64,000 nt of DNA, from the NCBI GenBank assembly GCA_964566545.1, contig CAZMIX010000008.1, positions 1 through 64,000 of the forward strand, read 5' to 3'. Numbering within the stretch: the first letter of the stretch is position 1; each line of letters starts with the position of its first letter. This stretch comes from JAEYFP01 sp964566545 (GTDB lineage Bacteria > Bacillota > Clostridia > Lachnospirales > Lachnospiraceae). A program made the position numbers and the translations under genes. Under the pieces are notes generated by a model. That model had not been told where the DNA came from and ran no database searches. It saw nothing but the letters and a program-made list of their open reading frames with translations. Positions 34,706-44,411 of this stretch are shown piece by piece.

Positions 34706-36109
34706 CTAATTGACACTTTTCTTCAAAATACTGCGCGCTACACTGATCCCGTTTGCGGATGCCTGCTGCAGTCCTCTTGTGACACCCGCACCGTCTCCAA
34801 TTGCAAATAATCCTCTGACGCTCGTCTCAAAATCCGTATTAACAACGACCTTATTCGAATAGAATTTTACCTCGACGCCATAAAGCAGCGTTTCGTCACT
34901 CGCCAGACCCGGCGTCACCTTATCAAGAGCCAGTATCATTTCCTCAATATCCACCATAATCCTGTGCGGAAATACGAGCGAAAGATCGCCCGGAACCGCA
35001 TCCTTCAGCGTCGAAATCAGATTATTTCTGCAAAGACGTTCCTCTGTCGTCCTTCTGCCCCGCTTAAAATCACCGAAGGTCTGCACAAGGATGCGGCCGC
35101 CGCAAAGCATATTGGAAAGCTGGGCGATCTGCTTGCCGTATTCGATCGGTGTCTTGAACGGTTTTGTAAAATTTTTTGATACAAGTATTGCAAAATTTGT
35201 ATTGTTTGTCTTATGATCCTTGGATTTATAGGCGTGTCCGTTGACAACGGCAAGCCCGTTTTCATAATATTCGGTCGCCACCTCGCCGGATGGATTCGTA
35301 CAGAACGTCCTCACCTTATCGTCAAACGTCGGTGTATGATAAATCAGCTTCGCTTCGTATAAGTTTTCATTGAGGAACTGCATCACCTCGTCACGCACCT
35401 CCACACGTACGCCGATATCCACTGTACCCACCTGTGTTTCCACGCCGGCTTCCCTACACAAATGACTGAACCAGTCAGCGCCCTCCCGGCCGACTGCCAC
35501 GACAATTTCATCAGCCAGAATCGTCTCCTCCTGATTGGTCACGACACCCTTTGCTTCGCCGTTTTCAATCAATACCTGCTGCACCATCGTGTTGAACTTC
35601 AGCTCTACGCCGCTTTTTTCCAGATGTTGCTGGAGCTTCGCATAGATTTTATAACCCTCCTCCGTTCCGAGATGGCGGATCGGACATTCTACAAGCTTTA
35701 AGTTTGCATTGATCGCTTTTCTTCTAATTTCACGGATTTCAGCCGCCTTATCAAGGCCGTATACCTTTGTATCCGCACCGAATTTCAGATAAATATTATC
35801 CGATTCATTAATTAGCTCAATTGCCTTGTCGTAACCGAGAATATCGGGCAGATTGCCGCCCACATCCGGCGAAAGCGAAAGCTTTCCGTCCGAAAAGGCA
35901 CCCGCTCCTGCAAAGCCTGTTGTAATGGCACACGGTTTACAACCGACGCATGCTTTTGTATCCCGCTTCGGGCATTTCCGCTGTTCGATCGAACGCCCCT
36001 TCTCTATCATTAAAATATTCATATCCGAACTTTTCTCTATCAGCTCATAAGCACAGAAAATTCCGGAGGGACCTGCCCCAATAATAATCACGTCATATTT
36101 TTTATCCAT
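34706..36109 (-). CDS. FAD-dependent oxidoreductase with cysteine cluster
   Basis: A 467-residue NAD(P)/FAD-dependent oxidoreductase. The start at 36109 has AGGAGGG five bases before it. The FAD dinucleotide fold is IIIGAGPSGIFCAYEL; the C-terminal FAD motif is LFAIGDGAGVTRGL. Between them sits a conserved cysteine segment (KCPKRDTKACVGCKPC, about residues 50-65) then GFAGAGAFSDGKLSLSPDVGG, which mark the family of uncharacterised dehydrogenases related to DUF-type FAD proteins. Substrate unknown. The cysteines could bind an iron-sulfur cluster or act in redox. Confidence 0.85.
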   Translation of the reverse strand: MDKKYDVIIIGAGPSGIFCAYELIEKSSDMNILMIEKGRSIEQRKCPKRDTKACVGCKPCAITTGFAGAGAFSDGKLSLSPDVGGNLPDILGYDKAIELINESDNIYLKFGADTKVYGLDKAAEIREIRRKAINANLKLVECPIRHLGTEEGYKIYAKLQQHLEKSGVELKFNTMVQQVLIENGEAKGVVTNQEETILADEIVVAVGREGADWFSHLCREAGVETQVGTVDIGVRVEVRDEVMQFLNENLYEAKLIYHTPTFDDKVRTFCTNPSGEVATEYYENGLAVVNGHAYKSKDHKTNNTNFAILVSKNFTKPFKTPIEYGKQIAQLSNMLCGGRILVQTFGDFKRGRRTTEERLCRNNLISTLKDAVPGDLSLVFPHRIMVDIEEMILALDKVTPGLASDETLLYGVEVKFYSNKVVVNTDFETSVRGLFAIGDGAGVTRGLQQASANGISVARSILKKSVN

Positions 36110-36201
36110 TTTACCCTCCTGACCGCTCTTTCGCGCAGATAATATTGTATCACAATTTGCCTTGAAAAGAAATAACAACCTAATTTGTCATCTTTCATTT
36201 G

Positions 36202-38472
36202 TCACGTTTCAAGGCGAATACCGCTGCCTCCGCTGCGCTCCTTTGTGACGATAATCTGCTTGTCGATTCGCTCCCTCAGTTCTGATACATGAGAAATAAT
36301 ACCAACTAGTCGATTCCCCTCCGTCAAGTTATGAAGCGCCCGTATCGCCTGTTCTAACGCTTCCTCATCAAGCGTGCCAAACCCTTCATCGATGAACATC
36401 GAATCCAAACGGATGCCGCCCGAAGCTGACTGGATTTCATCGGCAAGACCCAGCGCAAGGCTTAAGGAAGCCATAAAAGACTCCCCGCCGGAAAGCGTCT
36501 TAACACTTCTGGATGTCGCGTTATAATGGTCGATGACGTCCAGTTCAAGGCCGCTCTGGCTTTGGCGGTTGGCGGACTGTTCCCTGCGTTTCAGCTCATA
36601 CTGCCCGCCGCTCATCATCATAAAGCGCGCGTTTGCCCTGCCGATAATCCTATCAAAACAGACCATCTGGACGTAGGCTTCCAGCATAATTTTTTCTTTT
36701 CCCAACACGGTTCCATTTACCGTATTGGAAAGTGAACGCACCCATTTCCACCGTTCTTCCGTCTTTTTCTGCGCCTCCCATTGCTTTTGGATGTTAGTTA
36801 AGCTTTTTTCGTCCGCTTCCATCCAAAGCAGCAGCTTTTGCTTTTTGACACGCTGTGCTTCGAGCGCTTCTTTACAACGGCGAATTGCGCCTTTTAAATC
36901 CTCAATTCCTGCTTCATCCAAGAGATTTGTTTCACAATCCGCTTCGACAAGCTGCGCGGTAAGCGTTTCCACGCCCACCCTTTCCGCAAGCGCCGCCTGT
37001 TCCGCGATCTTTTGCTGCCGCTCCGCTTTTGCGAGGCGTTCTGCATATTCTCCTTTTGCGATTTTCTTGCCATGAAACGCAATCCGTATTTCCTCTTCTT
37101 TATTTTCAAGACTGTCTGCCAGCACTTCCTCTGTCTTATGCGCAATATCCTTAAGGCGGATTTTTGCGTTTTCCACCCGCTCCTCCAAAAGTCTAGCTTG
37201 AAGACTCAACTCCGACGCTTCTTGACTATATTGGTCACATTTCGTTTTTTCTCGCTCCAACATTTCGCGTGTCAATGTCCGATCCGCACCTTCGCTCAAA
37301 GCGGCCTTCTGGGGATGTTCCGTCGAACCGCAGACCGGACACGGCTCACCGTCCTTTAAGACCGCCGCTAAAACGCCCGCCTGCTCATCCAAAAATTGTT
37401 TTTGATGACTTGCATAGTTAATCAAAGTCTGCTTACTTTTCACAGAAGCCGCCTGATAGCTCCTCTGACTTTCTTGCGCATGCCTGCGCAATTCCTCAAG
37501 CTCCTGCTCAACAAACAGCTTTTGAATAACCGCTTCCATTCCCCGCTCTTTCTGGCAGCGCTCCTGAGATTGGCGCAGTGTTTCCTCGCATTGCTCCACT
37601 CGTTTTTCGGCCTCCGCAAGCGCCCTCTGCAAACGCAGGATATTTTCCTGTCTTCCGGCCAGTCTGTTTTTTTCCTCTAGTTCCTCCTCAAATCGCTCAA
37701 TTTGAGCATTCATTTCCTGCAGATCCGTCTCACCACGTTTTAAATATTCTTTCAGCAGCGACAACAGCCGCTCCCGATCTTCTGTTCGTACTGCTTCGTC
37801 GAGCTGTTCCTTCATTTCCACATCTCTGTAAAGAATGCCCGCGGTATACTGCCGGATGCTCCTGTCATAATTTTCGTACTGCTCCCTTAAGTCCGACGAC
37901 TCGGATTTCAAATAGTTCTGAAAGGTCTGATATGGCGTTGTCCGAAACAACCGCCTGAAAATCCGGCTTCGTTCCTCCGTCGGCGCAAATAAAAGCTTTC
38001 TGAATTCCCCCTGTGCCAGCATACAAATTTGCGTGAACTGGCTGCTGCTTAAGCCGATCAGCTCCTCCACCCGCTTTGTAACGGCCGCGTAGCCGGTGAC
38101 GATGCTTCCATCCGGCAGATACAGCGCAGCTTCGGCCTTCTGCTTCGTCTCTCCGCCGCCCTTTTTGGCAGGCCGCACATACTCCGGATTTCTGACAACG
38201 CGGTATTCTTTTCCCGCATAGGTGAACAAAAGCTCTACATACGTCGGACAATCCGCGGCGGCGTATTGGCTCCGAAACATCGCCGGTTCCCTGAATTCTC
38301 CGCTCGCCGCTCCAAACATCGCGAACGCGATCGCATCAAAGATCATCGTCTTGCCCGCACCGGTATCTCCCGCGATCAGATATAGACCCTGCCCGCCAAG
38401 CTGCGTAAAATCGATCGTAATTTCCGCCGCATAAGGTCCAAACGCGCAAAGCGTCAATTTATCTGGCTTCAT
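36202..38472 (-). CDS. sbcC: Exonuclease subunit SbcC (compact form)
   Basis: A 756-residue SMC-like ATPase. The start at 38472 has GGAGGAA upstream and overlaps sbcD by 14 bases. Walker A is GDTGAGKT (35-42), the zinc hook CPVC is at Cys378/Cys381, the ABC signature LSGGESFMASLSLALGLAD and Walker B MFIDEGFGTLD are at the C-terminus. Coiled coils flank the hook. It is shorter than E. coli SbcC (about 1050), with most of the loss in the coiled coil. With SbcD it opens DNA hairpins and trims protein-blocked ends. Confidence 0.95.
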   Translation of the reverse strand: MKPDKLTLCAFGPYAAEITIDFTQLGGQGLYLIAGDTGAGKTMIFDAIAFAMFGAASGEFREPAMFRSQYAAADCPTYVELLFTYAGKEYRVVRNPEYVRPAKKGGGETKQKAEAALYLPDGSIVTGYAAVTKRVEELIGLSSSQFTQICMLAQGEFRKLLFAPTEERSRIFRRLFRTTPYQTFQNYLKSESSDLREQYENYDRSIRQYTAGILYRDVEMKEQLDEAVRTEDRERLLSLLKEYLKRGETDLQEMNAQIERFEEELEEKNRLAGRQENILRLQRALAEAEKRVEQCEETLRQSQERCQKERGMEAVIQKLFVEQELEELRRHAQESQRSYQAASVKSKQTLINYASHQKQFLDEQAGVLAAVLKDGEPCPVCGSTEHPQKAALSEGADRTLTREMLEREKTKCDQYSQEASELSLQARLLEERVENAKIRLKDIAHKTEEVLADSLENKEEEIRIAFHGKKIAKGEYAERLAKAERQQKIAEQAALAERVGVETLTAQLVEADCETNLLDEAGIEDLKGAIRRCKEALEAQRVKKQKLLLWMEADEKSLTNIQKQWEAQKKTEERWKWVRSLSNTVNGTVLGKEKIMLEAYVQMVCFDRIIGRANARFMMMSGGQYELKRREQSANRQSQSGLELDVIDHYNATSRSVKTLSGGESFMASLSLALGLADEIQSASGGIRLDSMFIDEGFGTLDEEALEQAIRALHNLTEGNRLVGIISHVSELRERIDKQIIVTKERSGGSGIRLET

Positions 38473-39610
38473 CGCTTTCCTCCCATATTTTCTCAAACAA
38501 AACCTTGCTGTAGCACTTCTGTTCCTCACTCATTTCCTGGTGATTCTGCAGCCGGTATAATTCCTCCAAAAACGCAAGCGGCGTCCGCTTGTCCGCCTGC
38601 TCAGCCGGGATTTCCGATACCATCGCATGAGTTCTCGTCCGCGTATTGTCATACGTGAGCTTTAATACATTCGGATAAACCGCCCGAAGACGTCCAATCG
38701 CGTCGGGAATGTCCTCCTCGTCGGTCAGCGTGATCTGCAAATAATCCTCTACTGCCGTCCCCAGATAAGTTTCCCGTGACGTCAGCTCCATATAGCTGCC
38801 CTTGATGCACCGCATGTCATGCAGCGGCACAAGCGGAACCGCCCGTACCAAAACCGACCCTTTTTCGGCAAGCTCCACGAGCGTCACGGATTTTTGATGC
38901 GCAGCCTCCGAAAAGGAGTATTTGAGCGGCGTTCCGCAATATCGGACCGTTTCCCTGCCGATCCGCTGCGGGCCGTGCAGATGTCCGAGCGCCACATAAT
39001 CAAAACCATCAAACAGCGATGCCGGGATTTGCTCCAGGCCGCCGATGAGTAAATCCTCCGATTCACACGTCGCCGCTCCCGCCACAAGCTGATGGAGCAT
39101 CAGCACATTTCTTTTTTCAAAATCCACCTCCATATGCGCTAAAACAGTCCGCATCGCCTGTTCGTAATTTTCTATTTCCGCCTCCGGATAAACGTGCTTC
39201 ACATGCGCAGGCTTTAAAAACGGCAGCATATGAACGCAAACCTCGCCATAGCGGTCATTCAGCGTCACACAGCGCACATTCCCGTCGTAGACCGGCGAAA
39301 AATAAATCCCCTGCTTATCAAGCACGCCCGACGCAAAGGAAATGCGCTCGGCCGAGTCGTGATTTCCGCTGATAATGCAGACCGGCAGCTTAAGTCCCGC
39401 GCAAAAAGTCAAAAAGGCGTCAAACAGGCGAATCGCCTCCACGGGCGGGACCGCCTTATCATAAATATCCCCTGCGATCAGAATGCCGTTCACCGCTTCT
39501 TTTTGTATGATTATTTTAATTTTCTCAAGGATATATTCCTGCTCCTCAATAAAACCCGCTTCATAGATCCGTTTCCCCAAATGCAGGTCCGATAAATGCA
39601 TGAGCTTCAT
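38459..39610 (-). CDS. sbcD: Exonuclease subunit SbcD
   Basis: A 383-residue Mre11-type nuclease. The metal-binding motifs are HLSDLHLGKR, AGDIYDKAVPP, ISGNHDSAERIS and the later LHQLVAG and ALGHLHGPQ, all intact. A C-terminal capping domain follows. The start at 39610 has GGGAGG six bases upstream. sbcC overlaps its end, as in the usual sbcDC operon. It is manganese-dependent and works with SbcC on double-strand ends and hairpins. Confidence 0.96.
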   Translation of the reverse strand: MKLMHLSDLHLGKRIYEAGFIEEQEYILEKIKIIIQKEAVNGILIAGDIYDKAVPPVEAIRLFDAFLTFCAGLKLPVCIISGNHDSAERISFASGVLDKQGIYFSPVYDGNVRCVTLNDRYGEVCVHMLPFLKPAHVKHVYPEAEIENYEQAMRTVLAHMEVDFEKRNVLMLHQLVAGAATCESEDLLIGGLEQIPASLFDGFDYVALGHLHGPQRIGRETVRYCGTPLKYSFSEAAHQKSVTLVELAEKGSVLVRAVPLVPLHDMRCIKGSYMELTSRETYLGTAVEDYLQITLTDEEDIPDAIGRLRAVYPNVLKLTYDNTRTRTHAMVSEIPAEQADKRTPLAFLEELYRLQNHQEMSEEQKCYSKVLFEKIWEESDEAR

Positions 39611-39678
39611 GGCCGGCCTCCCTGTAGCAATTTATTTTCGATGTTACCTATCATCTACCTAAGTGATGCTTTTAATTT

Positions 39679-40497
39679 CTAAGACGCATACAGCGGATTC
39701 GCTTCCCGGACCAGACTTCCGTAGTCAACCTTCAGCGCTTCAAAAGCCGCTCTGACTTCATCCGGAATATCGACATGCGCGATGTAGCCCTTTCCGTTCG
39801 GACCGTAGCCCTTTGCGTCATCGGACAGTCTTGGCAGCTCGCCCATCAAAAGAGTAAGATAGCGCTCCATATCCCACATTCCCCAAATAGGCTCAGCGAA
39901 GGAAAGCGCTCCGCCTTTCTCGATGACTGCCGCCTGATATGCCGCATAGTTAATGATTACCGTATCGTTCGGCACATATTTGCGCAGCCCCGCATCCATC
40001 CTCATCTGCATCGTCGCATCCTGACATAAAATGATGGACTCAAATGAAATGTTATGCTCTTTCAGCAGTGTCAGCAAATTGGTGATGTTATTCCCGCAGT
40101 TTGTGGATTCGCATTCGAGATAGTCCGCCGCAAGCCCGTGGCGATGCTTTAAATAGGCGGCAAATACGCTTGCCTCCGGCAGATTTTCCGTTTCAATTTC
40201 CGGAAACTCCCCATGCATCCGCACCCGCAGCGCTTCCGTCGTATGTCCGGCTCCTCCGACGATCACATAGATTTTTGCGGCCTTTTGCCGCATCGCCTCC
40301 GCCAGCACATCTGCGCCGCACAAAATACTGCCGCCAAACAGCACCATGATATCTGCCTGCCCGATCCCATATGCTTCTTTTAACTTTTCAGGCGTCAGCT
40401 TAGCAACATCCCTGCGCCCGCAAAAGTACCCAAGTACATTGATCTGCTCCGCAATCGTTTTCATTTTTTCTTCGGCATTTGCCGCTAACTTTTTCAT
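39679..40497 (-). CDS. YdcF-like protein (DUF218)
   Basis: A 272-residue cytosolic protein of the YdcF/DUF218 family. The core contains IMVLFGGSILCGADVLAEAM, YVIVGGAGHTTEALRVRM, ESTNCGNNITN and ILCQDATMQMRMDAGL, as in E. coli YdcF, which binds S-adenosylmethionine; no reaction is established. The open frame extends to 40578 with a TTG, but a TATAAT sits there and homology begins later, so the ATG at 40497 is chosen; 40464 is also possible. The ribosome site is weak, so the start is uncertain. Confidence 0.75.
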   Translation of the reverse strand: MKKLAANAEEKMKTIAEQINVLGYFCGRRDVAKLTPEKLKEAYGIGQADIMVLFGGSILCGADVLAEAMRQKAAKIYVIVGGAGHTTEALRVRMHGEFPEIETENLPEASVFAAYLKHRHGLAADYLECESTNCGNNITNLLTLLKEHNISFESIILCQDATMQMRMDAGLRKYVPNDTVIINYAAYQAAVIEKGGALSFAEPIWGMWDMERYLTLLMGELPRLSDDAKGYGPNGKGYIAHVDIPDEVRAAFEALKVDYGSLVREANPLYAS

Positions 40498-40596
40498 TTT
40501 TATTCTTACCGCCGTTTCCCACGTGTCTTTATTCTGTTCCTTTTCTTTTCGTAAATCCCCTTCTCCATTATACCGCAAGCCGTTTAAAATAGCTCT

Positions 40597-40639
40597 ATAA
40601 AAAACAAAGGCCGCACCGCTATTTTTGCGCGGGCGGCCT
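40597..40639 (-). terminator. Terminator of the coiled-coil protein gene
   Basis: On the minus strand arms AGGCCGC and GCGGCCT with additional GC pairing, followed by a T-rich run, about 40 bases past the stop at 40678. Confidence 0.75.
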
Positions 40640-40677
40640 GCTGCCTCTTCTAAAAAATTTCAAACAATATCACTGCA

Positions 40678-41700
40678 TTACAATTTTGTGTCGACTTCTA
40701 TTCCCATTAAATCCTCCTGGGTCACCTGCAGCTCATCCATGATTTTTTCGAGTTCCTTCTTGATTTCCTCCTGCATGCTTGAAAGGGATAGCATCTGCTC
40801 CGTTTGTTTATCTCCGGATTGGCTGCTGCGGCCGGCTCCGTCATTTTCGGAAGGACCGGCTTCGTTTTCCTTCACCTCATCCGGCTTTAGCTGCTCGTTC
40901 TTTTCTTTGATGTCTTCCAGCCGTTCTTCGAATTCTTCTTTTTCCTTCTCGCGCTCCTTTACAGCTTCCTGTTCTTCCTCGCGCTTCTCGTCCGAAAGCT
41001 CCTTTGCTTCCTCCATCAGCATACCGATGGCTTCTTTGGAGGCGCTTTTCAAAATTTCTTCCGCTGATTTCGCCGCGTCAAGGATCGGGGCGCTTTTCAG
41101 GCGTTCATTTCTGATCGTGCTGATCGCATCGCTTTCCTCCGCAATAACAGCTTTTGCCTTTTTTATGGTGTCCCTGTATGGCTCGCCTGTCTTGTCATAT
41201 TCGAGCGATCTCTGCTGGTATTCCGTCATTCCCTGCTTATCGATTTCCTCAAGGCGTTTCCACTCATCCTCCGTGATTGTGATATCGCTTTCGGGCTTCT
41301 TGAAATCACGTCTTTTTTCAAGCAGCTCCAAATCCTTCTGCTCCTGACTGTCGGCAGTAATACCATAGGAAGCCTTCAACTCCTCCTTCCAGCCTTCGAT
41401 CTCCTGAATCCCCTTTTGTGCGGACTGCATGTCCTCCTTGCTATCCGCTATTTTTTGATAACGCTCTGCGACGTCCTCATCAATTTTCCGTTCCCCTGCA
41501 AACGCATCCAAGACGACCTTTGCGGCCTGCTCCCTCGCCTCCTGCTTTCTCTTTGCGATTTTGTCCTCCGGCAGATTCAGATCACCGGCAAATAGGCTTC
41601 CGTTTTTTACCTTTCCTGTCTCCTCCCGCACCTTTCCGCTGCGGTCAATGCGCTCTGCATTCCCCGCAAAAAAGCTATACCCCTTTTCATCAACTTTCAT
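40678..41700 (-). CDS. Charged coiled-coil protein of unknown function
   Basis: A 340-residue hydrophilic protein with no signal peptide. About half of it is predicted coiled coil (long Glu/Lys/Ala runs, for example residues 210-275), and it ends with a short conserved-looking tail (EKIMDELQVTQEDLMGIEVDTKL in part). The N-terminus FFAGNAERIDR, then NGSLFAGDLNL, resembles proteins seen in gut Lachnospiraceae, but no function is known to me. It is monocistronic with a strong terminator. Confidence 0.7.
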   Translation of the reverse strand: MKVDEKGYSFFAGNAERIDRSGKVREETGKVKNGSLFAGDLNLPEDKIAKRKQEAREQAAKVVLDAFAGERKIDEDVAERYQKIADSKEDMQSAQKGIQEIEGWKEELKASYGITADSQEQKDLELLEKRRDFKKPESDITITEDEWKRLEEIDKQGMTEYQQRSLEYDKTGEPYRDTIKKAKAVIAEESDAISTIRNERLKSAPILDAAKSAEEILKSASKEAIGMLMEEAKELSDEKREEEQEAVKEREKEKEEFEERLEDIKEKNEQLKPDEVKENEAGPSENDGAGRSSQSGDKQTEQMLSLSSMQEEIKKELEKIMDELQVTQEDLMGIEVDTKL

Positions 41701-41950
41701 TTCATCAGCCTCCGTGTGTAATCATTCAACATCCTTGTTTTTAGATAATTTCCCCAGTATCTCCCGATACAATAGATATCGGATGAAGGCTGTCTTTTCA
41801 TAAGGTCTAAATTTATTTTCCGCCTTTTATGATGCAAGGGTCAAAAGGTCATTCTGCTTTGTGCCTGCACGAAAGCGAATAGGACTTGTTGACCCACTAA
41901 ACATGAAATAAAAAAATATTGGAAATAGCTCAAAGATCGCCCGCGTTCTC

Positions 41951-42763
41951 TCACACGACGCAATAATAATTTCCGGCCACCTGCTTGCATTTTTTCTTTA
42001 AATTTGCGATTTCCATCGAAAACTGTTCCACTTCTCTGATCTGACTCTCCTGATTGGACACTCCCGCGATCGATAGCGTTGCGATCGGGAATTCCTCGCG
42101 AAAGCCGTTGCGGTTTTTCGATACGATAAAGCCGCGCTTCCAATACTCCGTGATGATGACAAAATCATCCCCGTTATTGAAACCATAGGTGTCGTTATAT
42201 GCTTTGAAATTATCCAGATCCAAATAAATGACCGTAAACGGAATATCCGCCTTAAGACAACAGCGAATCCGCTTCTCGATCGTCTTATTCCCGGGAAGCC
42301 CCGTCAAAGGGCTGGCATCGACCGCCCTGGTCACTTGTATGGAAACGGCTGTTTCGAGCAGGTCTTTTACGGTCACGACGCCCAGATATTTTTCATCCCG
42401 CGTCACGACGACCGCGTCATAAAGGTGCTCCTGCGGCCTGACAAGTGCCATTTTCGAAACGATCTCAATTAAAGTCCTGGAATCAACGGCCAAAAAATCC
42501 CTGCTCCTCATCCAACACGCTGATCTCGGTTATGGAAGGATTATGCTGTACAAAATCATACAAAACGTCGATTCGCGTATCCTGCGTCGTCGTCTCTCTG
42601 CTCTTGCAAATCGTCTCCTTTTTCGGCCGCTGTAAATAGTAGCCCTGTCCATACTGCACCTGAAGGCGGATCAGCTCTTTGATCTCCTCTAAAAATAATT
42701 TCGCTTTCTGCTGAGCGCCTCATAGCCAAGGATCTCCCCGGTTATCACGATTTTTGAATCCAT
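41951..42763 (-). pseudogene. Decayed EAL-CBS-GGDEF cyclic-di-GMP protein
   Basis: Three fragments in order trace an EAL-CBS pair-GGDEF gene. From the ATG at 42763 comes VITGEILGYEALSR, the opening of an EAL domain, then a stop (42689-42691). In another frame comes the EAL end (IRLQVQYGQGYYLQRP) and the first CBS segment, until a run of six A at 42492-42497 shifts the frame. The last frame gives the second CBS part (VVVTRDEKYLGVVTVKDLL) and a GGDEF domain start (SPLTGLPGN, VIYLDLDNFKAYND), in which the active-site block is missing: FNNGD is joined straight to DFVIIT. Both catalytic cores are excised, so no c-di-GMP activity can remain. Confidence 0.85.
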
Positions 42764-42921
42764 AAAATTACCTCATCCCGATAGTTTTTCTCTTTCAGTC
42801 TAAAAAAAGAAAGAAGGACGTTCTATCAAAATGAGGTAAAGTTTTGTATAAATTATGAAAAATCAATTGCCGACGTGATACGGCATTTTACGGTTGACAA
42901 GCCTGCCTGTTCTGCGGCAGC

Positions 42922-44361
42922 CTAATCTTGTTTTCCGTGTGTCATAGACGGATTCAGCATATCCGTCTGGGAAGCGTCTATCAGCTCTTCTCCGTCATAG
43001 AACGTCAGGCTGCCGTCCGACATCTGATAAACGGCGATTTCACTATTATCATCGGCCAGATCGTTATTGATGAACACCTTCAGATAAAAGTCGACGGTCC
43101 CATCCTGCCTGATCCGAAATCCGCCAAGCTCCGCGAGGTCATAGACCTCGCTTTCCTCTTTTGCCGTGTAAGCCGAAGCCACCCGGTCCAAAAGCTCCTT
43201 CTCCGTGATGCCCGCCGCTTTCAGACCGTCCTCGTTTGTCATCGCCCGCCGATTCGTTTTATCATAATTATAGGAATAAACATCCCCTTTTGTCGCATAA
43301 TTCGGATAGATGATGATCGTCGAAACCACCTGCAGATAGTCGTCATCCGTAAGGAAATAGGACCGGACATCCGGCCATTCCACATCCGAATCATCCGTCG
43401 TGTACACCGGACCCCAAAGTTCCTTCTGAATCCGGTCGTTCAGGGAAGCGAAGGTCGTATCCTCATAGTTAAAACTATTGAAATAAGGAACCTCTAAAAT
43501 TTGGTAATATTGAGGATCGCTCTCTTCATATAAGTCATAGCCATAGGAGATATAGGGAATCAAATACGGCACTCCGGCAATGGCGTCCGCCGTCAATTGA
43601 TCGGCTGGCTCTCTGCCGATAATTTCGTAGGCAAACGGCATAGTATCCGCCTTATGCGTATTTTCCCGCAATGTATAGAAAAAGCTGACTATTTCATTCA
43701 AGTCGTCCCCTTCCCCGTTTAAGGAAACCTCCATCGAATAAGTGCCGTCGCCGTTATCCATACAGCTTTCCACAAGAGGGGCGCTCAATCCCCGATCTCC
43801 CAGCACCATAATATAATCGCCGTTTTCATCAACACGAACGGGCGGGATGCCCTTGTCTTCGGCCGTATCCGCATAGCTCTCCGGTATGTCGGGCAGCTCC
43901 GTCAGATTCCCAAACATCGCAAACCCGATCGCCTCCGCTGTTTCTGCGGGCACGCAAAGTCCCATTCCGTCATCGGAAACCTCAAATCCATAATCCTCCC
44001 AATCGGAATTGACGGCGGCAACCGCAACACTGCTCCATACATCCTCCGCAGACGCTTTGTCGTAATCCTTTTGATATCCCGCAAGACTGATATTCAACGA
44101 ATCCATCAGATGCGCCATTTTTTGTAGATCCTCAGGAAGCTTCGTCACATCCAGCTCCTTTACGCTCTCTTCCTCCTGCCCGGTTTCAGACTCCGCGGCC
44201 TCTTTTGCCACGGTATCGTCTTCAGAAGTTTCTTTTGCAGCCGCTTCCACTGCCGCCGTGTCCGATATAGCCGCCTCTTTTTTTCCGCAGCCTCCTAAAA
44301 TAAGTGCTGCCGAAATACTCACAAGCGCTGTCACCACAAGATAACTGTTATTCTTTTTCAT
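42922..44361 (-). CDS. Secreted lipoprotein of unknown function
   Basis: A 479-residue lipoprotein: signal with lipobox ILGGC, then an Ala/Glu-rich linker (about 28-70) and a large extracytoplasmic part. The C-terminal half (about 260-470) loosely resembles DUF3298/RsiV-like domains seen in cell-surface proteins (YFLTDDDYLQVVSTIII, RIRQDGTVDFYLKVFINND). No enzyme motif was recognised. Monocistronic, upstream of the decayed c-di-GMP gene. Confidence 0.7.
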   Translation of the reverse strand: MKKNNSYLVVTALVSISAALILGGCGKKEAAISDTAAVEAAAKETSEDDTVAKEAAESETGQEEESVKELDVTKLPEDLQKMAHLMDSLNISLAGYQKDYDKASAEDVWSSVAVAAVNSDWEDYGFEVSDDGMGLCVPAETAEAIGFAMFGNLTELPDIPESYADTAEDKGIPPVRVDENGDYIMVLGDRGLSAPLVESCMDNGDGTYSMEVSLNGEGDDLNEIVSFFYTLRENTHKADTMPFAYEIIGREPADQLTADAIAGVPYLIPYISYGYDLYEESDPQYYQILEVPYFNSFNYEDTTFASLNDRIQKELWGPVYTTDDSDVEWPDVRSYFLTDDDYLQVVSTIIIYPNYATKGDVYSYNYDKTNRRAMTNEDGLKAAGITEKELLDRVASAYTAKEESEVYDLAELGGFRIRQDGTVDFYLKVFINNDLADDNSEIAVYQMSDGSLTFYDGEELIDASQTDMLNPSMTHGKQD

Positions 44362-44411
44362 AGATCGCCCCTTCTATTTGCATTCTATTGTTTTCATTTT
44401 GCCGTCACGCC

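Noticed and set aside
40625..41347. A Ser/Phe-rich plus-strand frame of 240 codons
   Set aside because: It is antisense to the Glu/Lys-rich coiled-coil gene; the composition is what the complement of such a gene produces.
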